Assembly: GCA_964019135.1 (NCBI GenBank)
Contig: OZ025253.1
Span: 33,220,548 to 33,284,547, forward strand
Source: Arenicola marina
Lineage: Eukaryota > Annelida > Polychaeta > Arenicolidae
Reading direction: 5' to 3'
DNA length: 64,000 nt
The notes beneath the pieces were generated by a model. The model worked only from the letters and a program-made list of their open reading frames with translations. It made no database searches and was not told the DNA's origin. The position numbers were made by a program, and so were the translations under genes. Shown in pieces: positions 11,533 through 47,130 of this stretch (position 1 is the first letter of the stretch; the number at the start of each line of letters is the position of its first letter).

Positions 11533-12344
11533 TCAGACATCTCCGACGCGTAATCGACGGGACCCAGTTGACTGTACCACCTGTCACGGCCGAAGTAAGA
11601 TGTGACTGCGTATACCGCGTTTAAACTGAGGGGAAGATGACCGGTTTGTCATAACATTTCAACAGTTTCTGTTATTATTCAGATACCTGACGTAATCTAG
11701 TAATGTGGTTCTGTGAAAGACAACAAGTTTAGCTTTATAACGAGACATGTTGCGTGTGGCAGAGCGAACTTTCGGGTAAGATATGCAGAGGCAAATAAGT
11801 GGATTAAAATTAGGCTAGGCCTTGGCTTAGCCTAGGCTTAGGCAGCTTAGCCCTGTTGCATGCCCCTCCCTAGTCCCATATGAGACAGTTGTTGCTCCGC
11901 ACAACAGTCCCATGTCCGCATGTAGAAAATGAGGGTGTAAGATTTGTTTTTGTGGGCGACTAAGTGTTGTTAACCGCACGATCCATCAAACCCTTGTCAT
12001 TTTGTACTCTGATACCTAAATTTCATATTTACACTCGTGTTACCTATTTTCGTGGGCATAAGAATTTATTTCTATATCTGGCGGAATTATCACTCATATC
12101 CCCTGAAATTCTGTTTCCAATAAAACTGGTTGGTTGTTGTTTATCCACTGTAAAATATTCACGTTCGTACATGTAAGAACGGGTCATTAACTAGCAGACA
12201 TTTGTTTACATGTCACAGTAGGATCGCAATGCGCCGCGTAACCTAATTTCGTGGGCTTACGTCATTGGCACGCGCAGTCGCTCACAGAGGTATGGACGGC
12301 CGATCAACTTGAGAAAAAAAAAGATTGGACCGATTCAGTCTAAA

Positions 12345-12388
12345 GGTGTCCCAGAACACGATCTCTTAAAAGTTTGTTCTGGGACACC
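12345..12388. repeat. Perfect 14-bp hairpin
   Basis: GGTGTCCCAGAACA at 12345-12358 is followed after 16 bases by its exact reverse complement at 12375-12388. No factor-independent terminator or known RNA family is recognised. It may be the terminal or internal part of another MITE. Confidence 0.7.
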
Positions 12389-13537
12389 GAACTTCCCGGC
12401 GGTCGAAGGATGCCTTTTTCTGTTTAACGTCGATGTAAACCATGGTGAGGGACGTTGCAGAGTAATATAAGACCGATATTTGTGCCTCTTGGGCACGGTT
12501 GGGGAGTTCTGGAAATTAATTATTGCCTTCGATGAACAAATATTAAAAATAAAATAATATGCTGTACAGTAATAACTAAAACCTTATGGGGGTTTTATGT
12601 CTTTTTCAACTGGCCTTTAAAATTGCACCAAACCACTGATGGCGTGTATATTTTATAGAAGGATATGGCTCGGTTGGCTTTCCATACTTTGTTATTTATG
12701 CATGAAAATATTTTGCGCTGATCACATGATCTGATGACCCAGTTCGACTGTTAGCAGACAATTGTCACTAATTTCAAATTTCAACTTAGTTTCTTTTAAA
12801 ATAGGTAAAATTAAAATTTAAAAAAATTTGTATTTGTTAAAAATGCGTTATATATCATGTCAGATATTCTAAAGAAATTTCACGCACCTTCCCGGGACGA
12901 TTTGCGACATATTTGTATTCTAACTATATACAAAAAGAATGTGCTCAATGACAACAAATGCAAGCATACATTATGTCACATGATTTTATTAAACCGGAAG
13001 TTTTGTCAGTAACCACGAAATTAGGTAACCACGAATTTAGGTAACGCGACTGTATCACAAAACCCACATGCATATGAACTATCAAAGTATCGCATTACTA
13101 TCAAGTCGGTTGAAATGATACTTTCTTGTTGTTTATCGCGCCATTTCGTATTTCTGAACCATTCATTTTTTCGTCATTCTTAACCAGCGACTTTCGCCAG
13201 GTGGCGTTTCGCTTATTGCGTGTCAATTGGCTGGGTGTATGAAATACCACCAAGCGAATGGTGTGGTTTTAACGACATGCACGCATGGGTGGGCAAGGTG
13301 GCGGATAGAACTGAGTTGTCTGCTGCTTCGAAAAATCAACATAGGATATCGTCGTAATCACGGAGACTTCAACCAAAATAACAAGATAAGTTGTAAGATA
13401 CATACTTCTAGAAACTATTGCCATACCCCAAAAAGTTCTCGCCGTCAGCACCGCTTCTCGCCACGCGTGTTTGTAAAATGCCGTACAGGATTTGATAGAC
13501 CGGACATGTGGCGTTGTTTCCCAACAACGCCACATGG

Positions 13538-14065
13538 GGCTAGCCCCTCCCTGGCTTATCCACTCTGGGGAGCGGGCCAGAGGGCCATGAAGTAAATATT
13601 CGAAGTTAGCGTTGATTAAAAAATGTGCACTCTTCAGGCGGCGATTACAGAAAAGTACACAAATAAATGGTCTTTATCGATGTGTCAAGTTCTTCATACC
13701 TTTATAGTTTGGTCGGCAAATTGATTGAATACACACAAGTGTGATCACTTTTCGTACTGGCAAAACTTTCTAACAACAATTTTTTACAACTTCTCCTCGC
13801 TGCTATGTTGCTGTTATGTCACAGTTCTCGTCGATTTCCCGGCAGAGCTAGGGCATTACGCTTACGCCATAGTCCTAGGGAAAATTGTGATGCGAGGAAT
13901 GAGCTCTGTCTGCCGTCATCGATAGGGACCATTTATTTGTGTACTTTTCTGTAATTGCCACCCGAAGAGTGCACATTTTTTAATCAACGCTAAATTTGAA
14001 TATTTACTTCATAGCCCTCCGGCCTGCTCCCTAGAGCGGATAAGCCAGGGAGGGGCATGCAACAG
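13538..14065. mobile_element. Foldback element with ~135-bp arms
   Basis: The arms at about 13538-13673 and 13923-14065 are reverse complements. They share CCCTCCCTGGCTTATCC, TAAATATTC, TTGATTAAAAAATGTGCACTCTTC and GTACACAAATAAATGGTC. The loop of about 250 bp has no gene. Just upstream (13506-13537) is a short perfect palindrome, ATGTGGCGTTG with CAACGCCACAT. Confidence 0.7.
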
Positions 14066-14090
14066 GGCTAGGCCTACCTAAGCCTAAGGT

Positions 14091-15899
14091 CCTTCATGGC
14101 TGTTAATGGGTGCATTTCTTTAGTAACCAGGGTGTATCCCCAAGGTGGACCGAATACGACATTATGCATCGGCTCCTCGCCTGATACTTCTTTTTACTAG
14201 GGTTGAGTGCCTGAGCATGCCAATGTGCCCCATTGAGAACAGCACCTGACATTCAGTTTGGTTGTATATTTAGGACGCTTTAACTTTTGGTTATAGCGCG
14301 TCAATGGGAGAGGGAAGGGATATTGGAGCCATGTCCCTGGGGGTAACCCCTTACTCTTTGCGAAGAAGGATATAAAATCTTCATCCTATATTTGCAGTTG
14401 CACTTCATGCTGAAAAGCGATGCACACTAACATACAAAATATATGCTTGCCGTAACTATAACAGACTCCTCACTTAAACGTCTCTATAATGTCTAAATAA
14501 CCATGGATATGGTCCCCCCTCCCCCGTTTGTACTGGATCCCTTACTTTGTTGGTATCAAGTTCCGGAAGTTGGGAAGAGGGGGAGGGGCAAGACTGACAA
14601 GCGCAACTTCTAGGTACGTTGGGAGCTGAAAATACTCCTCGCTTTGAATTAAGAATTGTGCAAATAATTTGCTGGATAACAATCCATAATATATCTATAA
14701 CGTAATAGTCCATAATAGTGAACAGAATTTCCAGCATGGTATTCGTTTATATTGGAAAATGCTTCTTCCTCCCCTACACTACTGCTGGCTCATGCATGCT
14801 CCACTGTCACCATGACGGGCCGGGGCAGCAGCTGGGCCCTTGGGGGGATGGGGTAAGGCTCCTCCACCTCCCCATTTCCACCACCCAAATCCACTCGGGG
14901 ACCTGAAATCCGCTTGGTCGAGGGTCTTGAATGCAGATTAAACATCAATGGAACGCTGAAGAACTTCCACTTAATTTGTGCTTTCAAAGATTCTAATGCA
15001 ATGATGTAACTGATCTGGTAAAGTCAGACCATTTAAAACAAACAAACGTTAAACAACCATGACATGCAGTTTGATGTGATATAAAATCTATACTCTACAT
15101 TCCCCAACCCATATATGTGTGCGCGCCCAACTATGATGTCTTCTGGTGCGCCTGAACCACAATCAAAACATGGCATCTGCGGCAGCCAGAAAAGCTCAGA
15201 AATCACACAGCAGATGAAAAAGATCAAAACACAAGCATCAAGCAACGTCATATCCCAAATTGGTAATAAAATCAACAGAGAATAGGTTACTTTATGTAAA
15301 TATGTAGTTCATTGCTAAATACAGAGGCGAAAAAGTTGTTTTATGACTGTGAAAGCCGCCCAGATTTCGGGCGGGATGCTGCTAATGGAAAGAGATTGCT
15401 AGAGGACTACGTTACATCTATGGAACTAGGCTATAGCCCTGATACATGGCTGCTCATATGCGCTGTAAACTTTACTTACTGTAAAAGCGTACAGTGCAGC
15501 AAAAATCTGATAGACCGCTATATATGGAGTACACGCTCCATCTTAATAAAACACTATTTAGGCATGTGCTGCTCCACATGATGGATCCTGCTGGGTAGCA
15601 CACTCAGCTTAATTAATACCAGTGGACCTGTGTACAATTGTGCTAAGCAGTGTACATATTATTCATTTCATTTTCACAATAGTACATCAAGATGGCATTA
15701 AACACAAATAGTAACTAAAGATTGAAATGACAGTCAAACCATGGAGCTAAGAACATATGTTGTGTTGTAGTTTATTGAAAAATGATTTATTTATGATATT
15801 GTATCAATTGCTATTTTGTGATTATCAAATTATGCTGCAGTATCGTAGCTATTGCTTTGCAGGGATTTCTGTACTTTGATTTCTATCTGCATGTTTCAG
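14091..15899. other. Region upstream of the first visible OPA1 exon
   Basis: It holds a degenerate relative of the 9.8-kb MITE at 14106-14260, a SINE fragment at 14281-14395, and otherwise unique sequence. A short 5' exon of OPA1 and the promoter would be expected upstream of 15900. I could not pick one exon out: no ATG-to-GT segment with the required phase stands out from chance. Confidence 0.5.
14281..14395 (-). mobile_element. SINE fragment (tail part, same family as 28471-28706)
   Basis: It matches the non-tRNA part of the SINE at 28471-28706 in the same orientation: CGTCAATGGGAGAGGGAAGG, TTACTCTTTGCGAAGAAGGAT. The tRNA-like head is missing. Confidence 0.7.
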
Positions 15900-15909
15900 G
15901 CCAGGGGCT

Positions 15910-39402
<23,493 letters not shown>

Positions 39403-39549
39403 AGCCAAGCCTGAAGGAATGAGGATCACCAGACCGCCCAGCCAGATCATTCTCATAGCTATGGGACTTATAATAATTCATCTTGCTTGTGACTAATTGT
39501 GGGCTTATTACTATTTCGAGGGAGTTGCCGTCGCCAAAATACGCTGGAA
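39403..39549 (+). other. OPA1 3' UTR start, unique before the repeat unit begins
   Basis: About 150 bp of unique sequence follow the stop codon before homology to the downstream tandem units begins near 39550. No AATAAA is present in it. The OPA1 3' UTR must therefore either use a variant signal or extend into the first repeat unit. Confidence 0.55.
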
Positions 39550-40424
39550 CCCTGTATACGTGTCCAGGACGTTTGGAATGTGTGGTCCTGTAGAGCGACG
39601 ATGTTAGTTGACCGGCAAAAAGTCGTGTCCAGAAATTTATGGGCCAGGTTTCCGTTATAACGGGAGCAATTCCTTGCTGTCGATAGGCTGAAATCACCCA
39701 TGCGACGCTAATATAACTATACGTAAGAATAGGTTCCGTTATTTTCGCATTGTCGATTGCTTGAAAGTCATTGGCTGTTGATTTATGATATCGCGATGCG
39801 TAAACTTTGGCCGAGAATTTGTCGAAAGCGAAGCAACCAATCAGAAGTAGGCTGTCTGTCCTTGAAATCGAACCGGTCCTCAAGGTCGCGACCGTTTTTC
39901 CTCCTGCGATGGCGCCATAGTAGTTTCGTGTCTGCGTATTAGTGTCTTCAAGAAACTTTCATTTAGAAGTTACGGGGATATGATGTAATCTTTCTTATTT
40001 CGCACGTGTGAAGATCATGCAATTTAGGCATTGCGCAAGTTCACACTTTGTGACAATCTTGTTGTTGACTGCCGGAAGCTGTGCTGAGAGTTTCCATATT
40101 CAGTGCAGAAACTGCGAATTAATCGTGGGAGTGCAGAGGGACTGATGCCCACCGAACATGTGTGCTTGAGAGCGTTACCCGTATCCGTTTGAATTGACCT
40201 ATTTAACGATACACATTTGCAGGGTATTTTGTTGATGAGTTCCGTTTAAACACGTGCACCGCTTGTTATTTATTTTGTACATGTTTTTTGGGTTTTTCAA
40301 TTAGAATCACGACCACTCTATAACGATTATTGGAAAATCGATAGATAGTCAATTTGAATGCCTTGCATTCTGTATTATGACATCCCTGGCTCAGCGTAAA
40401 ACCCCCAAATAGCTGGTCAATTTA

Positions 40425-40662
40425 TTTCTCTGCCAGGCCCAGCCATCGCGCCGGAGTTCGGGGGTCCCAGGTCATGTTATAATTGTATATATGTACCACG
40501 GGCCCGTGAACCGAACAGTACATATAAAGATCTTCGCATCGCAATCGAGGTTTGTTCGGGATCGAAATCCAAAGACGTCTTTGTTCAAAAAGAGTAGGGC
40601 CTTGCACCCCGGGCACATGGCTCCGCTCTACCATTGAACCCCCCGCCCCCATCGGCGCAAGA
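40425..40662 (-). mobile_element. tRNA-derived SINE-like element in repeat copy 1
   Basis: On the minus strand, GGGTTCAATGGTAGAGCGGAG is a tRNA D-arm/A-box sequence and GGATTTCGATCCCG a B box about 55 bases later. The body leads to CCTGGCAGAGAAATAAATTG. The acceptor stem does not close, so it is a SINE head rather than a tRNA gene. Confidence 0.7.
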
Positions 40663-40916
40663 TGACCTACGAAGGTTATAGTGTGCATCTCAGATCAGTC
40701 AACCAACCCAGCCAGCGTACAACTCGAATGGATCAATCGCAAATTCTCAACCCTCCGCAAGATCTTATTTTACGGATTACATAAGTGCGCATTTAGCAGC
40801 ACCGTTTTCTTTGAGGTATGAAGTACAAACGGGTTTGCTATGCACAGGTTATTTCTTTTGGAAGCCGTTATGGCCCTCGCCCTGCGACCGCGGTGCATCT
40901 ACTGCTCCTGCGTGTG

Positions 40917-41259
40917 TATAAATTACCGCTCGCCTCGGTCTGCAGTGCTTCACAGCTCCGGTGATGTTAACGTAGGGCGCGGGGATTCCCCAACAATTTT
41001 GACTAGAAAAGGAAAGATACATTTTACTTACGCCACCAGGTATGCAAGGAGTTTAAGTAGTTCGCTCGCATGTGTATAGCATGTTTTCTTTTCTTCCTTT
41101 CTGTATAGTGAACAAATGGATTGTCTTGTTCCTCGAAATAATATGCATTTATATCTATATATATATTGAGAGTGAGAATGAAGAGAGTTGAAGAGTTAGT
41201 ACCCTTCTGGCGTCACACGTGCTTGCTGCGTAACGTAGATTGTAAGTGGTGTGAATAAA
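40917..41259 (+). promoter_or_regulatory. TATA-like box to AATAAA, candidate short transcript, copy 1
   Basis: TGTGTATAAATTACCGCTCG (box 40917-40924) lies upstream of AATAAA at 41254-41259, about 340 bp away. The pair recurs in copies 2 and 3. No conserved coding frame lies between. Copy 1 lacks ~80 bp that contain the donor-like GTAAGT of the other copies. Transcription is inferred only. Confidence 0.3.
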
Positions 41260-43331
41260 GCTCAACGATAACTATGTATTCACAATGCTTGTACTTCCAC
41301 GTTGTTCCCTTGCGGACTAGCAACTTGCAAGGTCAATACGTTTATTCTGCGTAATATCTGGCCAATGCCCCACTGACTGGTGTTTCATTTGTTTGTCCCA
41401 TGTTAGACCAATGCATTTATGGCCGTGTTCAAAAAAGTGCCGGAATAGAAATAAATTTCCCCTCGGTTGGTAGATTGTGAGGCCTTTCTGGAATGGCTAA
41501 GGAGAAAATGGACGCCACCCCGCGTGGAAGCTTCAACTAGTTGCGTCTGGTTCGGTTCGAATTTATTTTGGGTTAAAACATATCCGCGGCATCTGATAAA
41601 ACGTCAACGGTCATCCAATTTCGCCATGATATATGACTTCGTATTAAATCGAAAACGCTACGCACGTCAAATTGTCTGTCTTCAACGGACATGAAAAAAG
41701 ATACACGGAACAAAAATTTGAACCAATATCTTGGCATCACTCACCATTCTCTTCCATATCTGTGGCAATTTAATTACATTTTTTTTATCTAATTTCGCCT
41801 GGCATTGAAATTGCCAAATATATGTATTATTTCAATAGCACTCCAGCAATTGGAAGGACTTTCGTCTGGTTCACCCTACAGGATTCAATACTGTAGTTTT
41901 TGACTATTGTCAATTATTGAGATTGGAAGCTGCCATGGGCATAATTGTCTTGTCACTCACTTGAATTACACGGCCGATACGTAATATATACAAATGTATC
42001 GAATTAACATAGTGTCCGGTTTAAAATAAAATTGGCCAACAACTTGGCCAGAGCGAGAACCTATTGACGCCTCGGTTTGGGTCTCGGTGATATCACGTCA
42101 TATATTGGAATCCCCCGGAAGTGTCTACCATGGCTGAGGAATATATGTGCTATCCCCGCTAAGAATCGTCCTTAACTATACATCGTAAGACCTAAAGTGT
42201 GATACTTGCATTTGATCGGCTCATATTATCAGCATGATAACTAATATTTGTATGGATACTTGTAGAAGGAAGAAACGATAACGTCCAAAAGCGTTCAGTG
42301 ACAGTGAGCGCTGAGTGTAACGGGTTGCCCAACGAAAAACAGTTTAGTTAACGAGCATGACATCGCTCGAATGACATCAGTTTTCAGTGACACGCTAACG
42401 CTGGCAGCCTGCATCGTTCACGAATTCGCCTAAAACGCAGCCGACTTCAAAGACTCATCAGACACGGCATGAGCACTCCGCAGCCTCCTCCGCGTCTCCA
42501 ACCCCCAGAGCGTTACTATGGCGAAGAAAAATCTTTTGGCCGTAACTCGTTGGAGGGTAACTGCCTAATTTCCCGCCGATATTAACCTCCGGTATTAGGA
42601 AACTGGTGCCGGGCGTCACATCCGGTCCGAACTGAACGCATAGCGACTGTTCCCTGCTAGGCTGGGACCTTGATTAAGGCGGAGGTGATTTCCTTCCTGG
42701 AGGCCAGGGCGCCCGGCGTCTCGCGCGATAGGCGCAGCCAATCGGAGATTGGCTTCAGCTCACGTGACCAACCGCAATATCCGGTGTGATATTGACAATA
42801 GAATTCCTGCTGATATCTGGGGCAGGCGGCTCGGGAACAGATATTACGATCCATGTTAAATATGCCGCAGTGTGGCCGACTGTTTTTCTTCCTGAATATT
42901 CTGGAACTAGTCTTCAAGGAAAGAGCTTGCAAATAATGGCAGTCCCCGTTCTCCTGATTCTTAAACATGCACATAATATTAACCGGTCAAACGGTATTTT
43001 TAATATCAAACAGAAACAAATATAATAATACCGGATAAAGAATAGTATAATTAAGCAGCAGCAATAATTATATCATATATTATATCCTAAAACGTGTCCC
43101 CAGCAGCTTCATCCTCTGTAGCTATCACAAGGCGGTCGCTAGGCGCATGGCTCGGGCGCCGGCTGTCTCCATAATCTTCCTGCTGTGGGAGAAAAACGCA
43201 AGAATATACCAATAACACAAAAGACGTGCGACGAAAGGGCACAGAAAGCCAACATAATATATCACCTTCTGTCCCGGTCCGCAGTTTTATACTTCCGTTT
43301 CTCCTTCTTCCTGTTTTTCACTTCTCGCACC

Positions 43332-43443
43332 ATGCAACCCACTTTCATTTCGCGGGAGCCAAGATTAAACGAAAACACAGTGAAAAAACATGAAATATCT
43401 CCATCAACTCTCGACGAGGAGGGTCTGAAACTCAAGAATGTTG
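43332..43443 (+). CDS. Exon-like block, copy 1 (unknown protein)
   Basis: An ATG in CGCACCATGCAA opens 112 nt ending at a strong donor, GTTG|GTAAGA. The translation is polar (MQPTFISREPRLNENTVKKH, then EISPS..DEEGLKLKNV). The block has the same length and the same donor position in copies 2 and 3. No family is recognised and no partner exon was found, so it may be chance. Confidence 0.2.
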
Positions 43444-46189
43444 GTAAGAACTAAATGATCGATGGGTGTGCGTTTTATTTATTTTTCCTTTATTTTCCCA
43501 CTTCTTGAAAATATGACTGAAGTAATCCATTATAATAATCATATTGATCGTTCGCGTGCCAAAACCCAGACCCTGGATACGAAGCCCTTTTCGAGTTTTC
43601 TCCCGGAACGGTTTTGAGTTTTTCTTCCCGTCCGAGACAGACGCCTGGTTGTCTTCGGGGCAGTTGGCCAGGCCACAAATTGTCCCCCCATATCCGCTCT
43701 GACGGATAAAAGGGTTTCGATGAAAGCCATTCCGTTCTCTGTCATGTTAGTGTGACAAAACGCTGGAGGACATGAGCTGTGTCGGTGGCAGTCCCATTCA
43801 TTAGTGACACGTTTATCCACCCGATGGAGCTACGGTCGTCTGGGAGAACAGTCAGCTACACACCGGGCATGAACAACACCCCCTGGAACCCCCAAAAAGT
43901 TACCTGATACCTTCATATAAGAATAAGCATAAAAGACCGACCGGTTGCAGAAAGCACATTACGGTAAAGAATTTCATATCCGGATCAATCACTCCGATCA
44001 GCTGTGTGCCATATTATAACAAAGCAGCTATATATAGGCATATATGGAATATCTAAGGAGATAATGTGTAAATCAATAGTGTGACAGCCAATGGGATGAT
44101 AACATCCATCTGATGTCCAGTAACGGATGCTCGCTTCTTTGCATTTCATTGTTAAATTCCGTAAATCATTGCAACATGTTGTCGTCTGTTGGCCGCGCTA
44201 TTCAAAGTCACCCAGGTGATGAGGGCAGAGTGGTTATGTTGTGACACATGAGTAATTACTTCACCAGACAACAACATTGTTTATTGTCTTTCTGCACGTA
44301 GAATTAAATGTATTTTAAAAAAAAATTGTTATTACGGGATTCGATCGTTAACTATGGTTGGATTATATGGGTCTGGAGGAGTGGGGGGGGGGGGGGGGGG
44401 TCCAGTGTCTAGTGTCGATTTTTAAAAATTCTAAGTGCCGGATTCTCAGTGTTGAAGGTTCAATGTCGATTTTTCGCAAATGCCACAATCTGTGTCGATA
44501 TCGCTTTTTCAGATACTCCGTTTTGGAATGTAGGGTCAATGTCCAATGTTGCTGTTTCAGATACTCCGTTTCGGAATTTGGGGCTCGATGTCAGATCTCG
44601 TTTGTTTCAAATATGCCTCTGTCCCGCATCGCAATTTACCCCTTCTAGACCCCTAATTATGTGAAGGTGAAATCCCCCAAAGCCAATCGACGTGGAACAG
44701 TGAAACGCAAAACAATGTGACGTATGCTAGGCGATGGCGCAGGTAAAAAAGAGGCTCAAATACAGTAAAGCACAATGATGGAGACACAAGCAAATCTGAT
44801 GATGGCGGCGTCCACACTGGGTGATTGATTCGTCGGCTTGCACGTCCTGCCGAACTGTAATTCAAAGTCGGTGTGCTCCAGCGCTCATGCAGAACCCAGC
44901 GTTCCCTTACCCAGCAAGACATAACACGCGTTGTTGTCTGCGGCCAGGAACTGTTTTGCAATTATGGCCGCATTATCGCCACGTTTAAATCGTTATGATG
45001 GAATTATCAAAACTTCCGATTTACTCCGCCAGGGACCGCGCAACTGAGCGTCGCCTAGCGACTGCGAACCTGGCCCCCCGGATGGCTCGATAGATGAACA
45101 TAAATGGCGACTATATAGATGCTCCAATCTATCAATCTACGTGGTTCTCGAAAGAAAGAAGACAATGGCGGTAGGAATTGGCTGCATGAGCAGCTTTAAC
45201 CTGATCGATACCGTATACGCACGTGCTGGACCTTAATATAGGCAATTAGATAGAAATTCATTTCATGAAAGTCACCAGCAAGATATATTACACAAGCATA
45301 ACACCTCACAGTACAAACATAGCACCTCGCTCAGCCAACTTTGTCTTATTATTGAATTCAAATTGGATAAATATATCCCAGGAAGGGGGGGGGGGGGGGT
45401 ACGTGTCCCCCTTGAGACCCTAATGTATATATGGATGTACCCCGTATAAGTGTGTCCACGACGTTAGGAACGTCGTGTCCAGAAATTTATGGGCGAGGGT
45501 TATAACGGGAGCAGTTTCTTGCTGCCGATAGGCTGAAATCACCCATGCGACCCTAATATATCGACAAGTAAGAATAAGATCAGTTATTTTCGCGGTGTCG
45601 ATTGCTTGAAAGTCATTGATTGTTGAGTTACGAGACCGCGATGCGTAAACTTTGGCCGAAAGTGTGTCAAGGTCACGACCGTCTTTCCTCCTGCGATGGG
45701 TTCGTAGTAGTCTCGTGTCTGGGTATTGGTGTCTTCAACTAACTTTCATATCAAGGTTATGGGGATATGATGTAATCATTCTTATTTCGCATGTGCAAAG
45801 ATCATGGAATCTAGGCATTACGTAAGTCGACACTTTAGTAGTACCTATTTGTTGCCTACCGGAAGCTGTATTGAGGGTTTGTATATTCACTGCAGAAACT
45901 GCAAATTATTCGTGGGAGGGCCGACGGACTGATACCAATCGAACATGTGTGTTTATCGGCTTGAATTGACCTATTCAACGATACACATGTGCAGGGTATT
46001 CTGTTGTGGAATTCTGTTTAAACACGTGCACCGCTTGTTATTTATTTTGTACATGTTTTTTTTGGTTTCTCAATTAGAATCACGACCACTCTATTGCGAC
46101 TATATAAGAATCGATCGATAGTAAATTTGAATGCCTTGCATTCTGTATTATGACATCCCTGGCTCAGCGTAAAACCCCCAAATAGCTGG

Positions 46190-46432
46190 TCAATGCATTT
46201 CTCTGCCGGGCCCAGCCATCCCGCCGGAGTTCGGAGGTCCCAGGTCATGTTATAATTGTATAAATGTACCACGGGCCCGTGAACCGAACAGTACAAATGA
46301 AGATCTTTGCATCGCACTGTACGACAATCGAGGTTCGTGCGGGCTCGAAATCCAACGACGCCTTTGTTCAAAAAGAGTAGGGTGTTACACCCCGGGCACC
46401 TGGTTCCGCTCTACCATTAAACCTTCCCATCG
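46190..46432 (-). mobile_element. tRNA-derived SINE-like element in repeat copy 2
   Basis: Orthologous to 40425-40662 in copy 1. Copy 3 has lost it except for the head remnant CTCTACCATTAAACC near 55748, so the insertion predates the duplication. Confidence 0.7.
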
Positions 46433-46700
46433 GCGCGAGATGACCTACGAAGATTATAGTGTGCATCTCAGATCAGCCAACCAACCCAGCCAGCGTACAA
46501 CTCGAATGGATCAATCGCAAATTCTCAACCCTCTGCGAGATCTTATTTTACGGATTACATAAGTGCGCATTTAGCAGCACCGTTTTCTTTGAGGTATGAA
46601 GTACAAAAGGGTTTGCTATTCACAGGTGACCGTTATTTCTTTTGAAAGCAGTTATGACCGTCGCCCTGCGACCGCAGTGCATCTACTGCTCCTGCGTGTG

Positions 46701-47130
46701 TATAAATTACCGCTCGCCTCGGTCTGCAGTGCTTCACAGCTCCGGTGATGTTAACGTAGGGCGCGGGTATTCCTCAACAATTGTGACCTTGACGTTGGTA
46801 AGTGTGACATTGAACGCACGTGGTCTGCCGTTACGCTAGATGCAACTGTGGGAAAGATTAGTAACTAGAAAAGGAAAAGATACACTTTCGTTACGCCACC
46901 TGGTATGCAAGGAGTTGTTTAAGCAGCTCGCTCGTATGTTTATAGCATGTGTTCTATTTCTTCCTTTCTGTATAAGGAACACATGGAGTGTCGTGTTCCT
47001 TGAAATAATATCCATATATATCTATATAGATAGTGAGAGAGAAAATGAAGAGAGTGCGAGAGATAGTAAATACCCTTCTAGCATCACCCGTGCTTGCTGC
47101 GTAACGTAGTTTCTAAGTGGTGTGAATAAA
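46701..47130 (+). promoter_or_regulatory. TATA-like box to AATAAA, candidate short transcript, copy 2
   Basis: TATAAATT at 46701-46708, a donor-like GTTG|GTAAGT at 46798, and AATAAA at 47125-47130. The first ~60 bases after the TATA-like box are better conserved between copies than the surroundings appear to be. Confidence 0.3.

Larger units (their letters stand above)
11812..14090. repeat. ~2.3-kb segment bounded by inverted repeats
   Basis: TAGCCCTGTTGCATGCCCCTCCCT near 11848-11872 (left) is found as its reverse complement near 14050-14073. The match extends outward through TAGGCTTAGG-type sequence. Inside is a second inverted pair (12236-12262 and 13013-13046) around the motif TTACCTAATTTCGTGG, and a foldback at 13538-14065. 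No transposase frame is seen, so this looks like nested non-autonomous insertions. Confidence 0.45.
39550..45136. repeat. Segmental tandem repeat, copy 1 (partial)
   Basis: Homologous to copies 2 and 3 from about CCCTGTATACGTGTCCAGGACG onward. It is collinear until GATGCTCCAATCTATCAAT at 45136, where it jumps directly to the CTACGTGG that begins copy 2. About 3.6 kb, equivalent to about 51165-54757 of copy 2, are missing. About 80 bp near 41006 are also missing. It is visibly more diverged than copies 2 and 3 are from each other. Confidence 0.93.

Noticed and set aside
13506..13595. ATGTGGCG start resembling vertebrate OPA1 exon 1 (MWR...)
   Set aside because: It lies in a short perfect palindrome next to a foldback element, and no donor at the required phase follows a plausible presequence.
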